From the NCBI GenBank assembly GCA_000335735.1, contig AMYY01000009.1, positions 33,458-97,457 of the forward strand: DNA of 64,000 bases, read 5' to 3'. Position numbers and translations under genes: made by a program. This document shows, in pieces, positions 35,777 to 43,665 of this stretch (the first letter of the stretch is position 1; each line of letters starts with the position of its first letter). Under the pieces are notes generated by a model. That model worked only from the letters and a program-made list of their open reading frames with translations, ran no database searches and was not told where the DNA came from. The DNA comes from an alpha proteobacterium L41A (GTDB lineage Bacteria; Pseudomonadota; Alphaproteobacteria; Caulobacterales; Caulobacteraceae).

Positions 35777-36163
35777 TTAGTGCCCCCGTGAGGCGGGTGT
35801 GGTGGCATAGGCCGTCATAAAATCGAACATCGCGGCGGCTTCCTCGGACGACGCTAACGTTACATAGACGGCGACAGTCCAGCAGGGGCCGGGAGGGATC
35901 TGACCGAACTCGACCATGACCGCCTCCAGGGGCGTGACCTCGTCGTTAGCAGTGCTGATGTAGTCAATCAGGTCAGACTGAACGCATTGGCCGAGCCAGA
36001 CAGCTTCAGCTTCACTGGTGCACCCATCGATTTTTATGATCGACATGACCCAGCCGTCTTCGAGCGGCTTGGTGCCGACGAGGACGCGCTGGTGGCGTGG
36101 AGTGACCTCGAGAGCCATAAAATGGCGCTGCAAACCTTCGCTGTAATCAACTTGGTTGGGCAT
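35777..36163 (-). CDS. Hypothetical island protein
   Basis: A 128-residue soluble protein with no recognised domain. It is mixed alpha/beta in appearance (VLVGTKPLEDGWVMSIIKIDG, then PPGPCWTVAVYVTLAS and EEAAAMFDFMTAYA), with no signal peptide or membrane segment. The start I chose shares its A with the TGA stop of the upstream gene (TGATG), giving translational coupling; four extra codons upstream are open. It belongs to the small phage-type operon between the excisionase and the XRE regulator. Function unknown. Confidence 0.65.
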   Translation of the reverse strand: MPNQVDYSEGLQRHFMALEVTPRHQRVLVGTKPLEDGWVMSIIKIDGCTSEAEAVWLGQCVQSDLIDYISTANDEVTPLEAVMVEFGQIPPGPCWTVAVYVTLASSEEAAAMFDFMTAYATTPASRGH

Positions 36164-36738
36164 CAGCGCTTCCAATCAGCGCGAACGAACGCCGCCTCCA
36201 GGAAGTTGGCCACCTTCGCCCATTCCTCACCGGCGCGCCCCTCAAGCGCTGCCTTACGCCGCACCTCGGCAAGCAGAAGTTCCCGGTCGAGGTACGCGGC
36301 CAGGCGCGCATAGTCTTCACGGCGCTGATCGACCGAAGCCACAGCGCGCTTGATCAGCCCCTCGATGTCGAGGGCGCCTTTCAAACGGTTCGCTTGGTCA
36401 GAGATCACGCGGGTGTTGCCGCGAACATAGCCAAGGGCGGGCCGGATACGATCAAGTGATGGCGAATTTGGCGACCGCATCTCGCCAATGACGAGTGGCA
36501 CGCCCAGGGCTGGGCAGATCGAAGGCACAACCACATCGCTCACATCCAGATCGAACGGCAGCCCGCGACGGGCTGCACGCTGGCGGGCGCGGCTATGGAG
36601 CGCGACGGCCGGCGTCACTCGCCGCTGAACCTTGAGATAGCGACGCATATAGGCGGCATTGCACTTTGCGCAGGTCGAGCGCTGAAGGCATGCGCCGTGG
36701 ATAGGGCAAGAGGGGTTGGGCGGATCGTAAACAGTCAT
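36163..36738 (-). CDS. HNH/endonuclease VII-like zinc protein
   Basis: A 191-residue phage-type protein. The N-terminus has cysteines in SCPIHGAC and RSTCAKCNAAYMRRY, a likely zinc-binding element. The centre reads CPALGVPL, then SPSLDRIRPALGYVRGNTRVIS and QANRLKG, the hallmark of treble-clef/HNH nucleases of the endonuclease VII-like group common in phages. The C-terminus is a helical tail. I start at the ATG giving MTVYDPP because AAGGTG is 6 nt upstream; a start five codons earlier is possible. It is coupled to the next gene by a TGATG overlap and divergent from the XRE regulator. Nuclease activity is inferred from the motif only. Confidence 0.7.
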   Translation of the reverse strand: MTVYDPPNPSCPIHGACLQRSTCAKCNAAYMRRYLKVQRRVTPAVALHSRARQRAARRGLPFDLDVSDVVVPSICPALGVPLVIGEMRSPNSPSLDRIRPALGYVRGNTRVISDQANRLKGALDIEGLIKRAVASVDQRREDYARLAAYLDRELLLAEVRRKAALEGRAGEEWAKVANFLEAAFVRADWKR

Positions 36739-36802
36739 GTAAGACACCTTCATCAGATTGAGCCTAGCAATTCAAACTTGGGCTAAAGAGTCAAATTGAA
36801 TC

Positions 36803-37108
36803 ATGAAGGCGCTTAGGAAGAAGCCAGCAGACCATCCGACGGGCGCCCAGTTGCGGGCGGCGCGAGGGCTGTTGAACATGTCGGTATTGGACCTAGCTGA
36901 GCGCACAGGTCTGGCGCCAAATACGGTTAAGCGGGCCGAGGGCGACAACGGACCCGCGCCCGTAAACACCGCCAATGCCAAGCTTATGGTTGCGACGCTT
37001 CAGGCTGCCGGCGCCGTGTTCCTACCCGCCGAAGGCGATATGGGCGCTGGGGTGCGCCTCGCGGCGTCGTCTCAGCCTGCCTTGGCTAAACGTCGGGTGC
37101 GGGATTAG
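36803..37108 (+). CDS. XRE-type helix-turn-helix regulator
   Basis: A 101-residue regulator with one Cro/CI-type HTH: LRAARGLLNMSVLDLAERTGLAPNTVKRAE spans about residues 18-47. A short, low-complexity tail follows (KLMVATLQAAGAVFLPAEGD). This is the size of phage-type repressors that read a single operator pair. It is divergent from the nuclease-like operon across 64 bp, so it may control both itself and that operon. The gap contains ATTGAAT/ATTCAA-like A+T-rich sequence but no clean palindrome. Confidence 0.85.
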   Translation: MKALRKKPADHPTGAQLRAARGLLNMSVLDLAERTGLAPNTVKRAEGDNGPAPVNTANAKLMVATLQAAGAVFLPAEGDMGAGVRLAASSQPALAKRRVRD

Positions 37109-37548
37109 TCGGAGCGCTAGTTGCAGCAGACTTTCGTTTGCCTGCACCCACGTTAGTCTGCGTTTCGGGTCAATGTGCCGCGCCGCCGGCCGCTGGTGCT
37201 GGGGGTGAAACCCCAGCCCCTGCACCAGCGGACCTCCGGTACGCAGTTTGCTCCCGAACTTGGATGTACTTTCCTGATATCTATCAGATTTGTATGGATT
37301 AATACCAGAGTCACGTTCCGTATATTGTCAAGAAACTAGACTTGATGCGAAACGTGACTCTGATTGAGCGACTGTTTTCGTTGAGGTTTTTTGTAGGTGT
37401 CATCAACGGGCTCTCTCGCGGGAATTCCTGAAGTTGGATGGCCCTAATACGCTGTAACGCTGTCACAGAAGCGCTCCGGTCGCGTTCGGGCGCAGCAAAA
37501 AGCCCGGCAACATCGACGTTGCCGGGCTCTTCCATTCAGCGTTCCATG
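37109..37548. other. 440-bp intergenic region with nested palindromes
   Basis: No coding frame is convincing here. The region is A+T-rich for this genome and contains a palindrome CTGATATCTATCAG (37274-37287), then CAGAGTCACGTT (37306-37317) facing AACGTGACTCTG (37351-37362) with a smaller inner repeat TCAAG/CTTGA between them. The terminator of the second recombinase lies at its right end. A recombinase-binding (att or accessory) site, an origin-like element or a structured RNA are all possible. Confidence 0.6.
37496..37528 (-). terminator. Rho-independent terminator of recombinase 2
   Basis: An 11-bp perfect stem (AGCCCGGCAAC / GTTGCCGGGCT) with a 6-nt loop. On the minus strand it is followed by TTTTT, 21 bp past the recombinase stop codon. 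Confidence 0.92.
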
Positions 37549-38898
37549 TCAGGCAGCCTGGGTACCGCTCTCTTCGTCCTGACAGTCGGCGGGCCAGTCT
37601 GTGGGCGCCACATGTTTCAAGCGGTGCTGCCCTAGAAGAGCGCCCAAATAGCGACCAGGGCGATCCTCGCTGATCCTAGGGCGCTTGTAGGTCGCTTTCG
37701 ATCCGCCTTCCCAATCGCGATCTGCTCCGAAGTCGGTGGCGTCGAAGTCGCTGTCCTCACCACCGGCGCCACGATTGACGATCTTCATCGCTTCATCGGC
37801 AAAGCCGTCGGTGTCGATCGCATATCGCTCAATGATGCGATTCACTCGGCCGAGCCGGTGGCCTGTCACTGCGGCGATGTTCCGAAGGGGAACCTTATTA
37901 TCGACCATGACGCAAACGGCGGAGTGTCGCAGTGAGCGCAGCACCATCTTGGGGTCGCCCTCTTTCGACATCGCATCTCGAACCTCAGTGAAGCGAGCGG
38001 AGAGTCGGCTGGCGGTGTAGCCCGTGCCGGTGTCACCATCGTTGAAAAGGAAAGGGGAGCCTTCCACCCTGGCCTCATCAATCAACGCCTTCAATTTGGC
38101 ATTCAGCGGAATGCTGACCTTCTCGCCCGTTTTGGACTGAACCACTTGGAAGCGTCCGCCACGATAATTGACCCCGTGCTTGGCGGTGCGCAGATCGCCG
38201 AGGCGTTGGCCGACGACGATCCCGACTTGCATCAAGGCCGCAAGGCCCGGCTGCCCCATTTGTCGAGCCATGGCGGCATAGGCTTCCACTGCCGGCAACT
38301 TCCACAGAACGATTTCTTCGACCGGTTCCGGCGCCGTCCACTTAATGCTCTCGACGGGGTTGTCGGCACGAAAATTCGCTGTGACGGCTTCCTTGCAAAG
38401 CACGTTAAGTATTGAGCGAATATCTAGCTGGGCAAACTCTCGATCGTCGTAGTTGGCCAATAAGTCCTCGAAGTCCGCCTTGACAAAGTCCGCGAAATCA
38501 GGGTCACCACGTCTTTCGGCCCAGTCGATGACGATCTTTGCGTCGCGCCTATTTCGGTACTGGCGGGAAGGAGATAAGTCCCGGAACCGCTTGGTGCGGA
38601 AGTATATCTCGGCGACCGCGCGCGTGTTCTTCTTTCCCTGGCTTTGGTAGGTCTTGTCGAGGTCCCGCCTGGCCTCCAATCGAGTGTTTAGCGTGTGGGC
38701 CGCCTTTTGAACGCGGGCGAGGAATTTCGGATTTTTCAGTGATCCGACCTTCGCCCCTTCTTGAGGCAGGGTGATGGTTGCGGGCCAACCCGAAGGCCGC
38801 AATGCAGATGGCACTGACATAAAGACGTGGTGAGTGCCGTCCTTACGTATTGTGGCGCGTATGAAGCGGCCCAAATTAAACTGGTTTTCGATCTTCAT
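37549..38898 (-). CDS. Second tyrosine-type recombinase
   Basis: A 449-residue phage-type integrase, distinct from the tRNA-proximal one. An N-terminal arm-binding region and core-binding domain (PSRQYRNRRDAKIVIDWAE near residue 130) precede the catalytic domain: first Arg in GQRLGDLRTAKHGV near residue 232, LRSLRHSAVCVMV (His/Arg box) near residue 340, GHRLGRVNRIIERY with the nucleophile-type Tyr near residue 378. The C-terminal 60 residues extend past the domain. GAGGA lies 8 nt before the ATG. Its presence suggests that the island is composite, made of at least two elements inserted side by side. Confidence 0.9.
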   Translation of the reverse strand: MKIENQFNLGRFIRATIRKDGTHHVFMSVPSALRPSGWPATITLPQEGAKVGSLKNPKFLARVQKAAHTLNTRLEARRDLDKTYQSQGKKNTRAVAEIYFRTKRFRDLSPSRQYRNRRDAKIVIDWAERRGDPDFADFVKADFEDLLANYDDREFAQLDIRSILNVLCKEAVTANFRADNPVESIKWTAPEPVEEIVLWKLPAVEAYAAMARQMGQPGLAALMQVGIVVGQRLGDLRTAKHGVNYRGGRFQVVQSKTGEKVSIPLNAKLKALIDEARVEGSPFLFNDGDTGTGYTASRLSARFTEVRDAMSKEGDPKMVLRSLRHSAVCVMVDNKVPLRNIAAVTGHRLGRVNRIIERYAIDTDGFADEAMKIVNRGAGGEDSDFDATDFGADRDWEGGSKATYKRPRISEDRPGRYLGALLGQHRLKHVAPTDWPADCQDEESGTQAA

Positions 38899-39125
38899 CT
38901 AATTTTCCTCTATGACTTCATGGGCAAATCCATGTTCCTTCTCGCGGCCAATCCGCGATGAGAAGTTGCTAGGGCATAGTGCATAAAAAGTCAATCGAAA
39001 ATTGATGAGGCCTGCTTTTATACTTCGTTTTGCTTGTTAAGGTAAACGCGAATGCCCTGGCGTTGCTCTGTTCAGACACCTCGCGCCGGCGTTGCCATCG
39101 TAAGCGATCCGGGCGATGAACCGGC
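38899..39125. other. A+T-rich divergent promoter region before mod
   Basis: A 227-bp gap between the second recombinase and the type III methyltransferase gene. It is A+T-richer than the surroundings (AAGTCAATCGAAAATTGATG near 38988, with TCAAT/ATTGA as an inverted repeat) and must hold promoters for both genes. No defined box or terminator is seen. Confidence 0.5.
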
Positions 39126-40658
39126 ATGCCCATTCTGACCTGGCTTACACGTGACGAAGACCTGACGGCAGCGCAGCGCGCGCCTTACCGGCTATTGGAA
39201 GAAGATGCGGCGCTCGGGCGCGGTGATCCCGAAGCTGGCAATATGTTGATCCAAGGTGACAATCTGGAGGCCCTGAAGGCGCTGCTGCCGTATTATGCAG
39301 GGCGTGTGAAGTGCATCTATATCGACCCGCCGTACAACACGCGCTCGGCCTTCGAGCATTACGACGACAACCTCGAGCACAGTCGCTGGCTGGCGATGAT
39401 GTGGCCGCGTCTGGAACTTCTACGGGAACTGCTGTCTGAGGATGGCTCGATCTGGGTGTCGATCGACGACAACGAGGGGCACTACCTTAAGGTCATTATG
39501 GATGAGGTTTTTGGTCGGTCGAACTTCGTCACCAACGTGATCTGGCGGAAAAACTACAGCCCGAAGTCCACAGCCCGACACTTCTCGGAAGACCACGACC
39601 ATATTCTTGTCTATGCGAAGCATAGTGACGCATGGGTGCCAAACCTCATGCCGCGCACCGATAAGCAGAATGCGGCTTACAAGAACCCCGACAAGGACCC
39701 TCGGGGCCCATGGAAGACTAGCGACCTTTCTGCCCGCAATTTTTACAGCAAGGGCCGGTATCGCATCGTGAGCCCTTCGGGTCGCGTCATCGAAGGGCCT
39801 CCAGGCGGCAACTACTGGCGTGTCGCGGAGGAGAAGTTCTGGGAATTGGATGCCGACAACCGCATCTGGTGGGGGCGGGATGGGACCGCGATCCCACAGA
39901 TCAAACGCTTTCTCTCTGAGGTGAAGGCCGGGATCGTGCCGCAGACGTTCTGGAACTATGACGAGGTGGGGCACACCCAGGATGCGAAAAAGGAGGTGCT
40001 GGCGCTCTTTGGAACTGACGTGTTCATCACTCCGAAGCCGGAAGCGCTCATGGCGCGAGTGATCGAACTTTCGACCAAGCGAGGCGATATAGTCCTCGAC
40101 TCATTCCTTGGCTCCGGCACGACCGCAGCCGTCGCCCACAAAACGGGCCGCCGCTACATCGGCATCGAAGTCGGTGACCACGCCATCACGCACTGCGCGC
40201 CGCGCCTGCACAAGGTAATCGACGGTGAACAGGGCGGGGTATCCAAGTCAGTGGACTGGACCAGCGGCGGCGGCTTCCGCTTCTACCGGTTGGGGGAGGC
40301 GGTCTTCGACGACGACGGCGTGCTTTCTGCCGGCATCGCCTTCGGACCGCTGGCGGCCCATGTCTGGTTCGCCGAGACGGGTCAGGCGCCGACGGCACCG
40401 CCTAACGGACCGATTTTGGGCGTTGACGGCGAGCGGGCCATCGCCCTGCTCTACAACGGCGTGCTCGGCGACAGGCGGCCTCAAGGCGGCAACGTGCTTA
40501 CCCGCCAGACGCTGGCAGCGATCCGCGAACACCTGCCCCCCGACTTCGACGGCGAACTGACCGTCTACGGCGAGCGCAGCGCTCTGACCGGGCCGTCCCT
40601 GATTCGAGAGCGGATCGTGTTCCGCCAGACCCCCTACGACGTGAAGGTTCGCCGCTGA
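39126..40658 (+). CDS. mod: Type III restriction-modification methyltransferase (Mod)
   Basis: A 510-residue N6-adenine DNA methyltransferase of the beta class. The catalytic motif DPPYNTRS (motif IV, residues 66-73) precedes the AdoMet-binding motif I DSFLGSGTTAAVAHKTGRRYIGIE (near residue 324), the order typical of type III Mod. In between is the target recognition region (about residues 130-290, ending RFLSEVKAGIVPQTFWNYDEVGHT). The C-terminal part contacts the Res subunit. The stop codon shares a base with the res ATG (TGATG), so the two are coupled. Mod alone methylates one strand of a short asymmetric site; with Res it restricts unmodified DNA. The recognition sequence is not readable. 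Confidence 0.92.
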   Translation: MPILTWLTRDEDLTAAQRAPYRLLEEDAALGRGDPEAGNMLIQGDNLEALKALLPYYAGRVKCIYIDPPYNTRSAFEHYDDNLEHSRWLAMMWPRLELLRELLSEDGSIWVSIDDNEGHYLKVIMDEVFGRSNFVTNVIWRKNYSPKSTARHFSEDHDHILVYAKHSDAWVPNLMPRTDKQNAAYKNPDKDPRGPWKTSDLSARNFYSKGRYRIVSPSGRVIEGPPGGNYWRVAEEKFWELDADNRIWWGRDGTAIPQIKRFLSEVKAGIVPQTFWNYDEVGHTQDAKKEVLALFGTDVFITPKPEALMARVIELSTKRGDIVLDSFLGSGTTAAVAHKTGRRYIGIEVGDHAITHCAPRLHKVIDGEQGGVSKSVDWTSGGGFRFYRLGEAVFDDDGVLSAGIAFGPLAAHVWFAETGQAPTAPPNGPILGVDGERAIALLYNGVLGDRRPQGGNVLTRQTLAAIREHLPPDFDGELTVYGERSALTGPSLIRERIVFRQTPYDVKVRR

Positions 40659-43270
40659 TGCAGTTGAAGCCGTATCAACAGTCGGCGCTGAAGGTGCTGG
40701 GCGATTTCCTGAGCAAGGCGCAGGAGGTCGATCCGGCCCAAGCCTTCGAGTGGGCGCTCAATCAGCCGCCGCTGGAAGATCAGCCGCCGCTGCGCCAACG
40801 GCTAGGCCGGTTCGGCGGGCCGTATCGGGCACCCAAGGGCCTGGGCGACACGCCCTATTGCTGCATCCGCCTGCCAACCGGGGGTGGCAAAACGATCCTG
40901 GCCGCCCATGCTGTGCCGCTGGCCCGCGACGCCGGTTTGTCGCGCGACTATCCATTGGTGCTCTGGTTGGTGACGTCCAACGTCATCCGGCAGCAGACGG
41001 TTCAAGCGCTCGCCGACCCGCGCCACCCCTATCGCGCTGCGCTAGACGCGGCCTTTGGCGGCGCCGTGCGGGTGTTCGACATCGGCGACTTCCCCAATAT
41101 GACGCCGCACGATCTGGCATCGAGCGCCTGTATCGTGGTCGGCACAGTCCAGACCCTACGCGTCGAGAACACCGAGGGCCGTAAGGTCTATAAGCACCAC
41201 GAGGCGCTGGAGCCCTTCTTCAGCCGCCTGGATGCAACGACCCTGGCGTCCTTCCCCGGCCTGGAGAAGACTGAGGCTGGCGGCGTGCGCTATTCCTTCG
41301 CCAACCTGCTGCACATGGCGCGGCCGATGATGGTGGTAGACGAGGCGCACAATGTCGTCACGACCCTGAGCGACCAGATGCGCGCCCGTATCAATCCTTG
41401 GGCGGTGGTCGAGTTCACCGCCACGCCGCGAGGACGCAGCAATATCCTCTTCAACGCCTCGGCCGCCGAACTGAAGGCCGAGCAGATGATCAAGATGCCG
41501 ATCGTGCTCCAGGAACACGCGCACTGGCAGTCTGCCGTCGCTGGCGCCGTCAGCGAGCGCGCCCGTCTGGCCGCCTTAGCGGAGACTGAACGCGGGCCGC
41601 TGAGACCCATCGCCCTCTATCAGGCCGAGCCGAAGGATCGCGAGGTCACGGTTGAGGTATTGCGGCGACACCTGATCGATGACTTGAGCGTGCCAGACGA
41701 TCGGATCGTCATCGCCACCGGCGATCAGCGGGGCTTGGATGGAGTCGACCTGACGGCGCCCGGCTGCAAGATCGAGCACATTATCACGGTCGAAGCGCTG
41801 AAGGAGGGATGGGACTGTCCCTACGCTTACGTCTTCTGTTCGGTCGCCAGCATCAAGAGTTCGACCTCGGTCGAGCAGCTTCTGGGACGGGTGCTGCGGA
41901 TGCCCTATGCAAGCCGCCGCCGCTCGGCCGACCTAAATCGCGCCTATGCCCACGTGTCAGAGCCAACCTTCTATGCGGCGGCCACGGCCCTGAAGGATGC
42001 CTTGGTCGACATGGGGTTCGAGGACGGCGAGGCCGAACAGGCCATCGAACATCCTCAACTGGATTCGACTGAGGGACTATTCGTCCAGCCGCCGAAACCG
42101 CCGGTCACCCTGGACTTGATCGATACGCCGGAGACGCGGGCGGTCCTAGCCGCCAACGGTGTGGCTCCGGTGGAGACCCGGCCCGGTGTTTTGAGGCTGA
42201 CGGAACGAGAATTTGCGCGTCCGGGCCTGATCGATCAGGTCATGCAGGCTTCGCCAGCCGGGGCGGCCGAGTTGAAGCGCGCCGTGGAGGCTTTGCCCGT
42301 TGCGCCCGCTGCCCGAGGCGAGGTGATGCGGGTTCCCGCGTTGGGGACAGAGATCGACGGACAGTTGGTCTTCGGTGATCTGGACTTGCTGATGGAGCAT
42401 GTTGACTGGCGATTGTCCGACCAGTCGCCAGTCATTCCGGGCTTGGCAGACAGCCTGGGCGAAACGGTTCGTCGTTATCTCATCGATGTTGACGGACGAC
42501 AGGTGACCAACACATTCCTGACAGGCGATCTTTTCGAAGGAGTCGATGCGGTCGATGGATGGTCGGTTCCACGCCTGGTCGCCTTGTTGGACCCTCTGGT
42601 TCGCGATCCCGCCTTCACTCAGTCCGATAAGGTCGGATGGCTAAACCAAGTCATCACCCGACTGATTGACGTGGATGGTCTGAAATTGCCGCAGTTGATG
42701 CGGATGCGGCAGGCGCTGGCCCGGAAGTTGGTGGCCCGCATCGACGAAATCCGCCGAGAGCAGCGGGCGACGGTAGCCCAAAAATATCTTCTGGACCCAG
42801 GCGCACCGGTGCAGGCCCTGTCAAAGGAGGGCTTCCAGTTCTGCTTCGGCATGTATGACGACCAACCGACCTATCGCGGTCCGATCGGCTTCACCAAACA
42901 CTTCTTGGACCGAGTTCCCGCTTTCGACGGCAAATCGGACGGGGAGGAGGCCCGGTGCGCCCAGGCGCTCGATAGCCTGAAGGCGGTGAAGCTCTGGGTC
43001 CGAAACGTGGCTCGTCATCCCGCGTCCTTCTGGCTCCAGACCTCGACCCAGCGCACCTACCCCGACTTGATCGCCCAGTTGGCTGACGGCCGCATCTTCG
43101 TCGTGGAGTACAAGGGCGCCGATCGATGGGCGGAAGCGTCACAAGATCGGGCCATCGGCGAGGTATGGGCTAAGGCGACCGGCAACTTGTATCTGATGGT
43201 GCGGGCCAAGGACGATCACGGGCGAGACGCGCTCTCCCAAATGCTCGTCCACCTCGATTCTTCGGGCTAG
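40658..43270 (+). CDS. res: Type III restriction enzyme subunit (Res)
   Basis: An 870-residue translocating restriction subunit. SF2 helicase motifs: Walker A PTGGGKT near residue 76, DEAH box at about residue 227 (VVDEAHN), motif III EFTATPRG near residue 252, and motif VI QLLGRVLRMP near residue 409. The C-terminal PD-(D/E)xK nuclease reads YPDLIAQLADGRIFVVEYKG near residue 801. It is full length, so the pair with Mod should form an active ATP-dependent type III system. Its stop overlaps by 4 bp the stop of the convergent XRE gene, so antisense interference between them is possible. Confidence 0.92.
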   Translation: MQLKPYQQSALKVLGDFLSKAQEVDPAQAFEWALNQPPLEDQPPLRQRLGRFGGPYRAPKGLGDTPYCCIRLPTGGGKTILAAHAVPLARDAGLSRDYPLVLWLVTSNVIRQQTVQALADPRHPYRAALDAAFGGAVRVFDIGDFPNMTPHDLASSACIVVGTVQTLRVENTEGRKVYKHHEALEPFFSRLDATTLASFPGLEKTEAGGVRYSFANLLHMARPMMVVDEAHNVVTTLSDQMRARINPWAVVEFTATPRGRSNILFNASAAELKAEQMIKMPIVLQEHAHWQSAVAGAVSERARLAALAETERGPLRPIALYQAEPKDREVTVEVLRRHLIDDLSVPDDRIVIATGDQRGLDGVDLTAPGCKIEHIITVEALKEGWDCPYAYVFCSVASIKSSTSVEQLLGRVLRMPYASRRRSADLNRAYAHVSEPTFYAAATALKDALVDMGFEDGEAEQAIEHPQLDSTEGLFVQPPKPPVTLDLIDTPETRAVLAANGVAPVETRPGVLRLTEREFARPGLIDQVMQASPAGAAELKRAVEALPVAPAARGEVMRVPALGTEIDGQLVFGDLDLLMEHVDWRLSDQSPVIPGLADSLGETVRRYLIDVDGRQVTNTFLTGDLFEGVDAVDGWSVPRLVALLDPLVRDPAFTQSDKVGWLNQVITRLIDVDGLKLPQLMRMRQALARKLVARIDEIRREQRATVAQKYLLDPGAPVQALSKEGFQFCFGMYDDQPTYRGPIGFTKHFLDRVPAFDGKSDGEEARCAQALDSLKAVKLWVRNVARHPASFWLQTSTQRTYPDLIAQLADGRIFVVEYKGADRWAEASQDRAIGEVWAKATGNLYLMVRAKDDHGRDALSQMLVHLDSSG

Positions 43271-43476
43271 GTCTCGCGGTAGAATGCCGTCGGGTGGACG
43301 TTGAGAACTTCGGCCAACTTACCGAGCAACTCCACGGTCGGATTGCCTTCGCCGCGTTCGATCCTGCCCAGATGCCGCATCGCCAGGCCAGCCTCGCCGG
43401 CAAGCGTCTCTTGGCTGAGGCCACGCTCCTTGCGCAGTCGCTTGATATTCGCGCCGACGATTTTCTCCCATTCCAT
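43267..43476 (-). CDS. XRE-type regulator of the defence island
   Basis: A 69-residue single-domain Cro/CI-type regulator (KRLRKERGLSQETLAGEAGL, then RHLGRIERGEGNPTVELL and the hydrophobic helix LAEVLNVHPTAFYRE). The size resembles restriction-controller C proteins, but it is encoded tail-to-tail with res rather than upstream of it. Its own promoter faces the small membrane protein gene, and a perfect 18-bp palindrome sits between them, very probably its operator. I prefer the ATG giving MEWEKIV; a GTG two codons upstream is also possible. Confidence 0.88.
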   Translation of the reverse strand: MEWEKIVGANIKRLRKERGLSQETLAGEAGLAMRHLGRIERGEGNPTVELLGKLAEVLNVHPTAFYRET

Positions 43477-43510
43477 CGGCACGATGGTGTTAGCGGAGCG
43501 GTAACCTCTC

Positions 43511-43528
43511 TAGGACATAAATGTCCTA
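43511..43528. promoter_or_regulatory. Palindromic operator of the XRE regulator
   Basis: TAGGACAT-AA-ATGTCCTA: two perfect 8-bp half-sites around a 2-bp spacer, 35 bp from the regulator start and 18 bp from the small membrane gene start. Such a site fits a dimeric XRE repressor controlling both divergent genes. The half-site GGACAT was not found upstream of mod. Confidence 0.75.
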
Positions 43529-43545
43529 TTTTGAGAGGATGCGAT

Positions 43546-43665
43546 ATGGGCTGCCTGATGGGCATCATACTCGGCGTGGTGGGCTTCTTCGTAGCCGGTC
43601 CAGTCGGAGCGATCATTGGCCTGCTTATCGGCATTCTCGGCGCAGTCGGTGGGAAACGTCGATGA
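43546..43665 (+). CDS. 39-residue glycine-zipper membrane peptide
   Basis: A 39-residue hydrophobic peptide: MGCLMGIILGVVGFFVAGP then IGLLIGILGAVGGKRR. Glycines recur every three to four residues (a glycine-zipper-like pattern), forming one or two short transmembrane helices with a basic KRR end. A GAGAGG sequence lies 7 nt before the ATG, and its stop overlaps the lipoprotein start (ATGA), so the two are coexpressed and controlled by the palindromic operator upstream. Peptides of this type can oligomerise in membranes; no homologue is named here. Too short for automatic detection, but the coupling supports it. Confidence 0.7.
   Translation: MGCLMGIILGVVGFFVAGPVGAIIGLLIGILGAVGGKRR

Noticed and set aside
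43267..43476. XRE gene as a classical restriction controller (C protein)
   Set aside because: It is not upstream of mod or res, no C-box-like operator precedes mod, and its palindrome faces another operon; a controller role for the R-M system is not supported.
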